Shown: one piece after another, positions 34,326 to 41,413 of the stretch
How positions within the stretch are numbered: the first letter of the stretch is position 1
Layout of the letters: the number at the start of each line of letters is the position of its first letter
Assembly: GCF_014195505.1 (NCBI RefSeq)
Contig: NZ_JACIBV010000001.1
Location: 6,448,001 to 6,512,000, forward strand
Length of the DNA stretch: 64,000 bases
Source: Nonomuraea dietziae
Lineage (GTDB): Bacteria; Actinomycetota; Actinomycetes; Streptosporangiales; Streptosporangiaceae
Direction of reading: 5' to 3'
Notes under the pieces: model-generated
The model's input: only the letters and a program-made list of their open reading frames with translations
What the model was told of the DNA's origin: nothing
The model's database searches: none
Translations under genes and position numbers: made by a program

Positions 34326-35465
34326 ATGAGCAATGGTTTTGAGACCCTGGCGATTCACGCAGGCCAGGAGCCCGACCCGGTGACCGGCGCGGTCGTGCCG
34401 CCGATCTACGCCACGTCCACCTACAAGCAGGACGGCGTGGGCGGTCTCCGGGGCGGATATGAGTACAGCCGGTCGGCCAACCCGACGCGGACCGCGCTGG
34501 AGGAGGCGCTGGCCGCGGTCGAGGGCGGCGTGAGGGGCATGGCGTTCGCCTCCGGCCTGGCGGCCGAGGACACCCTGCTGCGCACCGTCTGCAGGCCCAA
34601 CGACCACGTGGTGATCCCGAACGACGCCTACGGGGGCACCTACCGGCTGTTCTCCAAGGTCCACGAGCGCTGGGGGCTGCACTACGACCCCGTGCCGCTG
34701 GGCGACCTCGACGCGGTGGCCGCGGCCATGACGCAGAAGACCAGGCTGATCTGGGTCGAGACGCCGACGAACCCGCTGCTCGGCATCGCCGACATCGCCG
34801 CGCTTGCCCAGCTGGCGCACGAGAACGACGCGCTGCTCGTGGTGGACAACACCTTCGCCTCGCCGTACCTGCAGCAGCCGCTGGCGCTGGGCGCCGACGT
34901 GGTCGTGCACTCGACCACGAAGTACGTCGGAGGGCACTCCGACGTGGTCGGCGGCGCGCTGATCGCCGCGGACAAGGGGCTGGGCGACGAGCTGGCCTAC
35001 CACCAGAACGCGATGGGAGGCGTAGCAGGCCCGTTCGACGCGTGGCTGACGCTGCGCGGGCTGAAGACGCTCGGCGTGCGGATGGACCGCCACTGCGACA
35101 ACGCCGAGCGCGTGGTCGACCTGCTGCTCGCCCACCCGCGCGTCACGCAGGTCCTCTACCCGGGCCTCGACGAGCACCCGGGGCACGAGGTGGCGGCCAA
35201 GCAGATGAAGCGCTTCGGCGGCATGGTCTCCTTCCGCGTCGACGGCGGCGAGCAGGAGGCCGTCGACATCTGCGACAGGACGAAGCTGTTCACGCTGGGC
35301 GAGTCGCTCGGCGGCGTGGAGTCGCTGATCGAGCACCCCGGCAGGATGACGCACGCCTCGGCGGCCGGCTCGCCGCTGGAGGTGCCCTCCGACCTGGTGC
35401 GGCTGTCGGTCGGCATCGAGACCGTCGACGACCTCCTCGCCGACCTGACCCAGGCGCTGGGCTAG
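34326..35465 (+). CDS. metB: Cystathionine gamma-synthase / gamma-lyase
   Basis: A 379-residue PLP enzyme of the Cys/Met metabolism family. N-terminal FETLAIHAGQEPDPVTGAVV, active-site tyrosines in YEYSRSANPTR, SGLAAEDTLLR, VDNTFASPYLQQP, and the PLP lysine Lys199 in HSTTKYVGGHSDVVGG are all present, as is SLGGVESLIEHPGRMTH. Sequence cannot separate synthase (methionine synthesis) from lyase (cysteine synthesis); with cbs nearby a lyase role in reverse transsulfuration is plausible. GTGGGGGG lies just before the ATG at 34326. Confidence 0.93.
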   Translation: MSNGFETLAIHAGQEPDPVTGAVVPPIYATSTYKQDGVGGLRGGYEYSRSANPTRTALEEALAAVEGGVRGMAFASGLAAEDTLLRTVCRPNDHVVIPNDAYGGTYRLFSKVHERWGLHYDPVPLGDLDAVAAAMTQKTRLIWVETPTNPLLGIADIAALAQLAHENDALLVVDNTFASPYLQQPLALGADVVVHSTTKYVGGHSDVVGGALIAADKGLGDELAYHQNAMGGVAGPFDAWLTLRGLKTLGVRMDRHCDNAERVVDLLLAHPRVTQVLYPGLDEHPGHEVAAKQMKRFGGMVSFRVDGGEQEAVDICDRTKLFTLGESLGGVESLIEHPGRMTHASAAGSPLEVPSDLVRLSVGIETVDDLLADLTQALG

Positions 35466-35492
35466 GGCTTTCCCGCGAGGCGGATGGTGGCG

Positions 35493-35518
35493 GGCCTGCC
35501 CGGACGAGCGGGCAGGCC
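35493..35518 (+). terminator. Hairpin after metB
   Basis: GGCCTGCCCG, 6-nt loop, CGGGCAGGCC: perfect 10-bp stem 27 bp after the stop, no U-tract. Confidence 0.7.
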
Positions 35519-35644
35519 GCGCCGTCGCACGTGGCCTTCGGCGACGGCTCGCCGAAAGTACGCCTGATTCATGGATGATCGGCCGGTTCGGATCGGGCCG
35601 TTCTGCCGATGAGCCGTCACCCTCCCAGCGGTCACGATCGCCTC

Positions 35645-36322
35645 ATGACCGACAAGAGCCTGACGGCACACCGTCCGCGTCCCCGAAACACCGCAGGCGG
35701 CAGGGGTGGCTGGCTGCTGCCCACCGTGCTGGTCGTGCTCAGCGTCGTTCCCCTGATCGCGGGAGGCGTCCGTCTGACCGAGCTCGCGGGCGGCGACGTC
35801 ACGCCGGGGAACGCGCGATTCTTCGCCGCGCCCCTGCCCGTGGTGCTGCACATCTTCTGCGCCGCCGTGTACAGCGTGCTGGGCGCCTTCCAGTTCGCCC
35901 CCCGCTTCCGCCGCAGGAGGCCGGGCTGGCACCGCGTCGCCGGGCGGATTCTCGTCCCCTGCGGACTTGCCGCCGCGCTCTCGGGCCTGTGGATGACGCT
36001 GTTCTACGCCCGCCCTGTCGGTGACGGCGATCTCCTGGCCGCCTTCCGGCTCCTGTTCGGCACGGCCATGGTCGTGGCGATCTCGCTGGGTCTGGCCGCG
36101 ATCCGGCGGCGCGACTTCGCCAGGCACCGCGCCTGGATGATCCGTGGATACGCGATCGGCATGGGCGCGGGCACGCAGGTACTGGTCCACCTGCCCTGGC
36201 TGTTGTTCTTCGGCCTGCCGGACGAGCTCGGCAGGGCGCTGCTCATGGGAGCGGGCTGGGCGATCAACCTCGTCGTGGTCGAATGGGTCATCCGCAGGCG
36301 GCCGGCGGCCTTCAGTTCCTGA
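35645..36322 (+). CDS. DUF2306-type membrane protein
   Basis: A 225-residue membrane protein with about six hydrophobic segments. HIFCAAVYSVLGAFQFAPRFRRRRPGWHRVAGRI (in parts near 70-105) with conserved histidines, and FARHRAWMIRGYAIGMGAGTQVL, fit the DUF2306 family; conserved His residues in this group suggest a haem- or metal-linked role, but none is proven. The ATG at 35645 lacks a Shine-Dalgarno site and has CACGAT 6 nt upstream, so a leaderless transcript is likely. Its 3' end overlaps the convergent response-regulator gene by 11 bp. Confidence 0.75.
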   Translation: MTDKSLTAHRPRPRNTAGGRGGWLLPTVLVVLSVVPLIAGGVRLTELAGGDVTPGNARFFAAPLPVVLHIFCAAVYSVLGAFQFAPRFRRRRPGWHRVAGRILVPCGLAAALSGLWMTLFYARPVGDGDLLAAFRLLFGTAMVVAISLGLAAIRRRDFARHRAWMIRGYAIGMGAGTQVLVHLPWLLFFGLPDELGRALLMGAGWAINLVVVEWVIRRRPAAFSS

Positions 36323-36968
36323 CGCGGTTGGTCTCGTAGGCCCATATGGCGATCTCGACGCGGTTGCGGGCGCCGAGTTTGGCCATGAGGCTGGCGATGT
36401 GGGACTTGACGGTGCTGAGAGAGATGTACAGCTCGTCGCCGATCTCACTGTTGGTCCGCCCGCGCGCCACGGTGGCGAGGATCTGCTCCTCGCGCTCGGT
36501 GAGCGCCTCGATGGGTTGCACGGGCGAGGCGGAGGATCCGGCGGCGGCGAAGGTCCTGAGCAGCCGCGCGGTGACGCTCGGCGCGATGAGGGCGTCGCCG
36601 TCGGCGGCGGCGTGGACGGCCTGGGAGAGCAGGGCGGTGCCCGCGTCCTTCAGCAGGAACCCTCTGGCGCCGGCCCTCAGGGCAGCGTAGACGTATTCGT
36701 CGAGGTCGAACGTGGTGATGACGACGACGGCCAGCGGGTCGTCGACGGCCGGCCCCGCGAGGGCGCGGGTCGCCTCGATGCCGTCGATGCCCGGCATGCG
36801 GATGTCGAACAGGCACACGTCGGGGCGCAGCCGCCGCGCGAGCTCGACGGCGTGCCGCCCGTCGGCGGCCTCGCCGATGACCTCGATGTCCGGCTGGGCG
36901 TTGAGAATCATGGCGAGCCCGGTGCGGACGATCTCCTGATCGTCGGCGACGATCACCCGGATGCTCAT
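36312..36968 (-). CDS. NarL/LuxR-family response regulator
   Basis: A 218-residue two-component regulator. The receiver domain holds the acidic pair in VIVADDQEIVR (Asp9/10), the phospho-acceptor Asp55 in CLFDIRMPG and Lys near 105 in GFLLKDAG. The C-terminal LuxR helix-turn-helix is LTEREEQILATVARGRTNSEI followed by LYISLSTVKSHIASLMAKLG. It overlaps the upstream kinase gene by 4 bp (ATGA), so the two form one operon and a cognate pair. Confidence 0.95.
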   Translation of the reverse strand: MSIRVIVADDQEIVRTGLAMILNAQPDIEVIGEAADGRHAVELARRLRPDVCLFDIRMPGIDGIEATRALAGPAVDDPLAVVVITTFDLDEYVYAALRAGARGFLLKDAGTALLSQAVHAAADGDALIAPSVTARLLRTFAAAGSSASPVQPIEALTEREEQILATVARGRTNSEIGDELYISLSTVKSHIASLMAKLGARNRVEIAIWAYETNRVRN

Positions 36969-38104
36969 GTCGCCGCCCCCTTCCTCGGAAGCACGGCGGT
37001 CACGGTCCATCCTCGATCGGGGTTCGGGCCCGCTTCGCAGGTGCCGCCGTGCAGGTCGGCGCGTTCGGCCATGCCGATCAGCCCGTACCCCTGAGAGGGG
37101 GCGGCCGGCACGGGGCTGGGGTCGCCGTCGTCGCTCACGCGCAGGCGCACCGACGTGTCGTCGGCGGACACGCGGACCTCGATGCGGGTGGCGTGCCGAG
37201 CGTGTCGCAGGGCGTTGGTGACCGACTCCTGCGCGAGGCGGTAGATCGCGGTGCCGACCGACGGGCGGAGGTCGTCGACGTCGCCGTGGATCTCCACGTC
37301 GACGGAGGGGCCCGAGCGAGCTCGGCCGGCCAGTCGCTCGAGGTCGGCGATGCGCTGACCCGGCGCCAGGTCCGCCGGTTGGTCCTGGCGCAGGACCCGG
37401 ACCAGGGCGCGCATCTCGGCGAGGGCGCGCGACGCCTCCGACTCGATCAGGACGAGCGCCTCGGTCGCGGCGCTCGGCCGCGTCGCCGAGGTGGCGATGC
37501 CCGCCTGCGCGCGGATCGCCATGGCAGAGACGTGATGAGCGACGGTGTCGTGCAGGTCGCGGGCCAACTGCTCACGTTCGAGCAGTTTGACGTGATCGAG
37601 CTCGCGTCTCCTCGCCCTGGCCCGGTACCGGAAGGCCAGCCCCAGCGCGACGGCCGAGAACAGGATGGCGAGCCCGCCGATCAGATCGCCGAGGCCCGGA
37701 TGGTCGACGACCGCCGAGAGGAAGGCCCTGCCGAGGATGATCGCCAACCCGATCACGGCCTCCCGCCCCGCCCCCCAGCGAAACAGTGAGTACGGCAGGA
37801 GCAGCAGGAAGACCATGGTGTAGGTCTCGGGGGAGTGGCCGCCCGTCAGGAGCGGCGCCAGGCTCAGGGAGCCGAAGGCGATCGCGACCATCGGCAGCGG
37901 TCTGCTCCGGCGCCACAACAGGGTGGGCACCAGCGCCACGGTGAGCGTCACCGAGACGGTCCGCCACGGGAGGTCGGGCCGCAGCACCCCTTCGAGCACC
38001 GTGAGCGCCACGAGCAGCCCCACCAGGGCCCAGTCGCGCCGGCCTCGCCGCGGCGGACGGGCAGGGCGGGGCTCGTCCCACAGGGAACGAAGAAGGGGGA
38101 GCAC
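36965..38104 (-). CDS. NarL-type sensor histidine kinase
   Basis: A 379-residue membrane kinase partnered with the overlapping LuxR regulator. Hydrophobic segments at about 20-140 form the sensor; the HisKA_3 helix is LARDLHDTVAHHVSAMAIRAQ (His near 180), and the ATPase domain has YRLAQESVTNALRHARHATR and GYGLIGMAERADLHGGTCEAG. The GTG at 38104 has TACGAT 6 nt upstream and no ribosome site, indicating leaderless translation. The signal is unknown. A DUF2269-type membrane gene lies 71 bp upstream on the same strand. Confidence 0.9.
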   Translation of the reverse strand: MLPLLRSLWDEPRPARPPRRGRRDWALVGLLVALTVLEGVLRPDLPWRTVSVTLTVALVPTLLWRRSRPLPMVAIAFGSLSLAPLLTGGHSPETYTMVFLLLLPYSLFRWGAGREAVIGLAIILGRAFLSAVVDHPGLGDLIGGLAILFSAVALGLAFRYRARARRRELDHVKLLEREQLARDLHDTVAHHVSAMAIRAQAGIATSATRPSAATEALVLIESEASRALAEMRALVRVLRQDQPADLAPGQRIADLERLAGRARSGPSVDVEIHGDVDDLRPSVGTAIYRLAQESVTNALRHARHATRIEVRVSADDTSVRLRVSDDGDPSPVPAAPSQGYGLIGMAERADLHGGTCEAGPNPDRGWTVTAVLPRKGAAT

Positions 38105-38175
38105 CCCATCATCGTATGAGAGCCCCTGCCCCTCCGGATCGGCCCGAAGGACGAGAAACAGGGCCTCCTGGCGTC

Positions 38176-38607
38176 CTAGCCCTCGCCGGGGAAGATCATC
38201 AAGAACAGGATCACGAGGTAGATCAGGCCGATCACGCCGCTGATCATCGCGATGCGCGCGTTCTCGACCTTCGCGTCGTCGGCGGGGGTCTCGGTGGCGA
38301 AGACCCTGACGGCGGCGCGAAGGTCGCGTTCGACGAGGAAGAGCAGGACGAGCGCGACGACGAACAGGGTCATCGACGCCGACATGTACCAACGGCCCAG
38401 CACGCCGAGGCTCGCGCCGAGCCAGACGCCGAAGATCAGCACACCGAGCGAGCCGATCCCGTAGATTCTGGTCATCCGCTGCAGGGTCTGCAGGACTGCG
38501 GCGTTCTTGGCGCGGATCGCGCGCGGCGCGGCCATGATCACCGCGGTGAGCGGGCCGATGGCGAAGATCGCGAATGCGATGTGCAGCCAGAGCAACGTGC
38601 TATTCAT
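38176..38607 (-). CDS. DUF2269-type small integral membrane protein
   Basis: A 143-residue protein with four transmembrane helices: LWLHIAFAIFAIGPLTAVIM, IGSLGVLIFGVWLGASLGVL, a third at SASMTLFVVALVLLFLVER and a last at ISGVIGLIYLVILFLMIF. The helix 1 His and the loop MAAPRAIRAKN match the DUF2269 family. No enzymatic motif is visible. It lies just upstream of the histidine kinase on the same strand and could be co-transcribed, but the kinase has its own -10 hexamer. Confidence 0.8.
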   Translation of the reverse strand: MNSTLLWLHIAFAIFAIGPLTAVIMAAPRAIRAKNAAVLQTLQRMTRIYGIGSLGVLIFGVWLGASLGVLGRWYMSASMTLFVVALVLLFLVERDLRAAVRVFATETPADDAKVENARIAMISGVIGLIYLVILFLMIFPGEG

Positions 38608-38643
38608 GGGGCTGACATTAGTCGCCCGGTGATCGCACCGGTA

Positions 38644-38757
38644 TTACTCAGGACCCGCCTTCTGGGGCTCCTCGCGCTCGTGAGGGCAGCTCATGCACAG
38701 CTCGAAAGCCGCGATGCCGACGGCCATCACGACGAGCAGCACAATCATGGCGAGCAT
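38644..38757 (-). CDS. 37-residue small membrane protein
   Basis: A short gene that standard length cut-offs would miss. It encodes MLAMIVLLVVMAVGIAAFEL, one transmembrane helix, then CMSCPHEREEPQKAGPE with a CxxC-H pattern. GGAGG stands 5 nt before the ATG, ideal spacing. It precedes the DUF2269 gene by 36 bp on the same strand. The CxxCxH end could bind metal or haem; this is speculation. Confidence rests on the ribosome site and clean hydrophobic helix. Confidence 0.6.
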   Translation of the reverse strand: MLAMIVLLVVMAVGIAAFELCMSCPHEREEPQKAGPE

Positions 38758-38869
38758 GGCTTCCTCCTTCCCCGAATATCGTCCGTAATGACTAGACGCT
38801 CTGGCAATGGAATAAGTTCAGCGCCGGTATGGTTGGCATTCTGTTCTCCAGGCACAAGGGGGTGCCGTC

Positions 38870-39292
38870 GTGGCCGTGAGGCACGTCGAGCCGTACTCAC
38901 AGGAATGGGTGCGCCAGCCGTTCTCCTACGTCCGTCAGGTCGTCGACCTGCTCGGCGACGAGGTTGCCGACTGGTGGGAGGGTCCTTGCGACCCTCGTGA
39001 CGCCACCCTTCGCCTGCGTGACGGCAGTGCCCTGGTCTGGGACGAGGAGAGCGGCTGGCGCCTCGGAGCCTTCGTCTCCGGCGGCCACGGCCTGCACACC
39101 GAGCTGGCGGGGGTGCGTTACCTCGGCCACGGCCTCCTGCCCAGGCCGGAGCGGGTGCCGGGAGCGCTGGCCGACGCGCGCGCCGGGGTCGGCGCCAGCT
39201 CGGCATGGCGTCCCTGCTACCGCTCCCACCGCAACTGCCGCGACGGGTTCGACGTCGCGCTCAGCTACTACTGCGCGGTGCTCAACGCCTGA
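38870..39292 (+). CDS. DUF6292 family protein (copy 1)
   Basis: A 140-residue soluble protein: EWVRQPFSYVRQVVDLLGDEV, then CDPRDATLRLRDGSALVWDEESGWRLG (in parts near 40-66), YLGHGLLPRPERVPG, and a C-terminal CYRSHRNCRDGFDVALSYY. The core DPRDAT-x-(12)-ALVWDEESGWR is shared with the gene at 41030, so the two are paralogs of the DUF6292 type I associate with Streptosporangiales. Function is unknown. The GTG at 38870 has AAGGGGG 7 nt upstream. It ends 3 bp from the convergent small membrane gene. Confidence 0.8.
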   Translation: MAVRHVEPYSQEWVRQPFSYVRQVVDLLGDEVADWWEGPCDPRDATLRLRDGSALVWDEESGWRLGAFVSGGHGLHTELAGVRYLGHGLLPRPERVPGALADARAGVGASSAWRPCYRSHRNCRDGFDVALSYYCAVLNA

Positions 39293-39295
39293 GCG

Positions 39296-39550
39296 TCAGG
39301 TCGCTCGTTCCTTCGTGTCGCAGGTCGGGCAGTCGAAGGGTGCGTGCTGGTCATTGGTCGCGTACCTGCATCCCGTGTGATCGACGGTGAACCCGAGGAT
39401 GCGTCTGGTGCCCGCGTGGATCGGGCCTGGTGGCGCGCCGGTGGCCGAGCTCCTGCCGTCCTCGTGGTGGATCCCTATCACCACGACGACGAACACACCC
39501 GCCGCCCCGCTCGCGATGATCAGCGCCAGGATGATGGCTGCTTCCAACAT
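39296..39550 (-). CDS. Small membrane protein with C-terminal cysteine cluster
   Basis: An 84-residue protein with one N-terminal transmembrane helix (MLEAAIILALIIASGAAG, extended by VFVVVVIGI) and a hydrophilic domain containing HTGCRYATNDQHAPFDCPTC, a C-x14-C-x2-C set that could form a zinc ribbon. GGGGAGG lies about 5 nt before the ATG at 39550. The frame continues further upstream but without a convincing start. It is divergent from the GntR gene and convergent with DUF6292 copy 1. Function unknown. Confidence 0.7.
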   Translation of the reverse strand: MLEAAIILALIIASGAAGVFVVVVIGIHHEDGRSSATGAPPGPIHAGTRRILGFTVDHTGCRYATNDQHAPFDCPTCDTKERAT

Positions 39551-39655
39551 GGAGGCCTCCCCTCGGTCTGGGGTGGATATCGGGGGTCGCGGTCCCGAGA
39601 TGCGGCCTCCTTGCCGCGTCCGTTCTCGCAGGGAATCCTTCGTGTAGGATTCAGT

Positions 39656-39685
39656 TGGGTAAACCCAGTCATACCAATGATTGGT
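39656..39685. promoter_or_regulatory. Two adjacent palindromes in the GntR promoter region
   Basis: TGGGTAAACCCA (39656-39667) and ACCAATGATTGGT (39673-39685) are separate inverted repeats 39-68 bp before the GntR start, between divergent genes. One is a likely GntR operator (autoregulation inferred). Confidence 0.5.
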
Positions 39686-39723
39686 GTCATCCAAACCATC
39701 GGAACTCAAAGAGGAGCGATCCG

Positions 39724-40497
39724 GTGCCTCCGAAGTACCAGCAGCTGGCCGACCGCCTGCGCAAGGCCATCGAGGACGGACGGTGGGCCCCGGGCGACCA
39801 GATCCCCACCGAGATCGAGCTGCGCGACTCCTCGGGCTTCTCGGTCAACACCGTGCGCGAGGCCATCCGCCAGCTGGTGAACCAGGAGCTGCTGGAGAAG
39901 CGCCAGGGCGAGGGCACCTTCGTGCGCCGCAGGCCCGACACCTTCCCCGTGCTGCTGTCGGACGAGGAGGGCAGGCGCGCCGCCGACCTGCCGGGCGACG
40001 CCTACGTCTCCTCCGTCCTGCTGCGCGGGCGCCGTCCCGAGGTGGGCAGGCCGCACGTGGACGTCGTGGAGGCCCGCGCCGACGTGGCCCTCAGGCTCGA
40101 CGTCAAGGTCGGCGCCAAGGTGGTCACCCGGGTCCAGCAGCGCTTCGTGGACGGCACGCCGTGGTCGCTGCAGACCTCCTACTACCCGATGGACATCGCC
40201 GACGGCACCGACCTCATCAGGCCGGGTGACATCGAGCGGGGCACGATCAGGCTGCTCGAGGACCTCGGGCACCCGCAGGTCGGCTACACCGACGAGCTGA
40301 CCGCCCGCATGTCCTACCCCGACGAGAGCGCCTTCTTCGCCGTGACGGGGGCGGGGGTGTCGGTCCAGGTGCTGTGGCGCACCGCCTTCGACGCCGAGCG
40401 GCCGATCAGGCTCACCGTGACCGTCTATCCGGCCGACCGCAACCGCCTCGTCTACCACATCGGGTCCGTCCCGGCGAAGTATCGAGACCGGAGCTGA
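39724..40497 (+). CDS. GntR family regulator with UTRA domain
   Basis: A 257-residue GntR/HutC-type regulator. The winged helix is KYQQLADRLRKAIEDGRWAPGDQIPTE, then FSVNTVREAIRQLVNQELLEKRQGEGTFV (both in parts). The UTRA ligand-binding domain covers about 85-250 (RVQQRFVDGTPWSLQTSYYP, RMSYPDESAFFAV, PIRLTVTVYPADRNRLVYHI). The ligand is unknown. The GTG at 39724 follows GAGGAG at 8 nt. The next gene starts right after the stop (TGAATG), so GNAT is in the same operon and may act in the same pathway. Confidence 0.92.
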   Translation: MPPKYQQLADRLRKAIEDGRWAPGDQIPTEIELRDSSGFSVNTVREAIRQLVNQELLEKRQGEGTFVRRRPDTFPVLLSDEEGRRAADLPGDAYVSSVLLRGRRPEVGRPHVDVVEARADVALRLDVKVGAKVVTRVQQRFVDGTPWSLQTSYYPMDIADGTDLIRPGDIERGTIRLLEDLGHPQVGYTDELTARMSYPDESAFFAVTGAGVSVQVLWRTAFDAERPIRLTVTVYPADRNRLVYHIGSVPAKYRDRS

Positions 40498-41004
40498 ATG
40501 ATCCACCTGCGCCAGGCCACGCCGGACGACTTCCCGGCGATCATCGGCCTGATCGAGAACGCCGCGGCCTGGCTCGCGGACAAGGACACCGACCAGTGGC
40601 AGCGGCCGTGGCCCGACAGGACGGCCAGGGACGCCAGGGTCATGGGCGGCATCGAGCAGCGCCTGACCTGGGTGGAGGAGCGCGACGGCCGTGTCGCGGC
40701 CACCGTCACCCTCACCACGGCGGTGCAGAGGGAGCTGTGGGCCGAGCACGAGCCCGACACCCCCGCCCTCTACCTGCACAGGCTCGTCGTCCACCGCGAC
40801 CACGCGGGCCACGGCATGGGCGCCGAGATCATCGACTGGGCGGAGGCGCGCGGGCCCGGGCTGCTACGCATCGACGTATGGAAGACGAACGAGTCGCTGC
40901 ACAAGTACTACCTGCGCCAGGGGTTCGACTTCGTGGGCATGTCGCGCCTGTCCGGGTATCCCTCGGCGGCCCTCTTCCACAGGAAGATGGTTACAGTGGG
41001 GTAA
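40498..41004 (+). CDS. GNAT family N-acetyltransferase
   Basis: A 168-residue GNAT enzyme transferring an acetyl group from acetyl-CoA. The acceptor side begins IHLRQATPDDFPAIIGLIE; the core strand is ALYLHRLVVHRDHAGHGMGAEIIDWA, whose R-D-x-A-G-H-G-M-G is the acetyl-CoA pyrophosphate loop; LLRIDVWKTNESLHKYYLRQGF is motif B. The substrate is not known. It abuts the GntR gene and is 25 bp before DUF6292 copy 2, likely one transcript. Confidence 0.9.
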   Translation: MIHLRQATPDDFPAIIGLIENAAAWLADKDTDQWQRPWPDRTARDARVMGGIEQRLTWVEERDGRVAATVTLTTAVQRELWAEHEPDTPALYLHRLVVHRDHAGHGMGAEIIDWAEARGPGLLRIDVWKTNESLHKYYLRQGFDFVGMSRLSGYPSAALFHRKMVTVG

Positions 41005-41029
41005 AGCCTCCCCCATCGAAGGGATGAGC

Positions 41030-41413
41030 ATGCGGCCGTACACGCCCGAATGGCTCTCGATGCCTGTCGCCTACGTTGCCGAAGTAGCCCTCGCCGTCGA
41101 TGCCGTCGAGTGGTGGGACGACCCGTTCGATCCCCGCGACGCCACCATCCTGCTGGTCTCAGGGGCCGCCCTGGTCTGGGACGAGGAGAGCGGCTGGCGC
41201 CACGGCCGGTTCCTGTCGGGGGAGAAGGGCGTGCGCACGGTGCTCGCCGACCCCCGCTACCTGGGCGGCGGCGTGCTGCCCGAGCCCGCTGACGTGCCCG
41301 TGCTGCAGGCCATGGGCGGCAGTCACGTCCGACCCCACTACCGATCCTTCCGCGACTACGGCGACGGCCTCGACGAGCGGCTGGCCACCTACACGATCCC
41401 GGCGATCGTCTAG
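41030..41413 (+). CDS. DUF6292 family protein (copy 2)
   Basis: A 127-residue paralog of the gene at 38870. Shared features are EWWDDPFDPRDAT, GAALVWDEESGWRHGRF, YLGGGVLPEPADVP and HYRSFRDYGDGLD. It is shorter at both ends and lacks the Cys pair of copy 1. Of two adjacent ATGs I chose 41030 because GAAGGG is 7 nt upstream; 41024 is directly on the ribosome site. It is downstream of GntR-GNAT on the same strand and overlaps the convergent VWA gene by 4 bp. Function unknown. Confidence 0.8.
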   Translation: MRPYTPEWLSMPVAYVAEVALAVDAVEWWDDPFDPRDATILLVSGAALVWDEESGWRHGRFLSGEKGVRTVLADPRYLGGGVLPEPADVPVLQAMGGSHVRPHYRSFRDYGDGLDERLATYTIPAIV

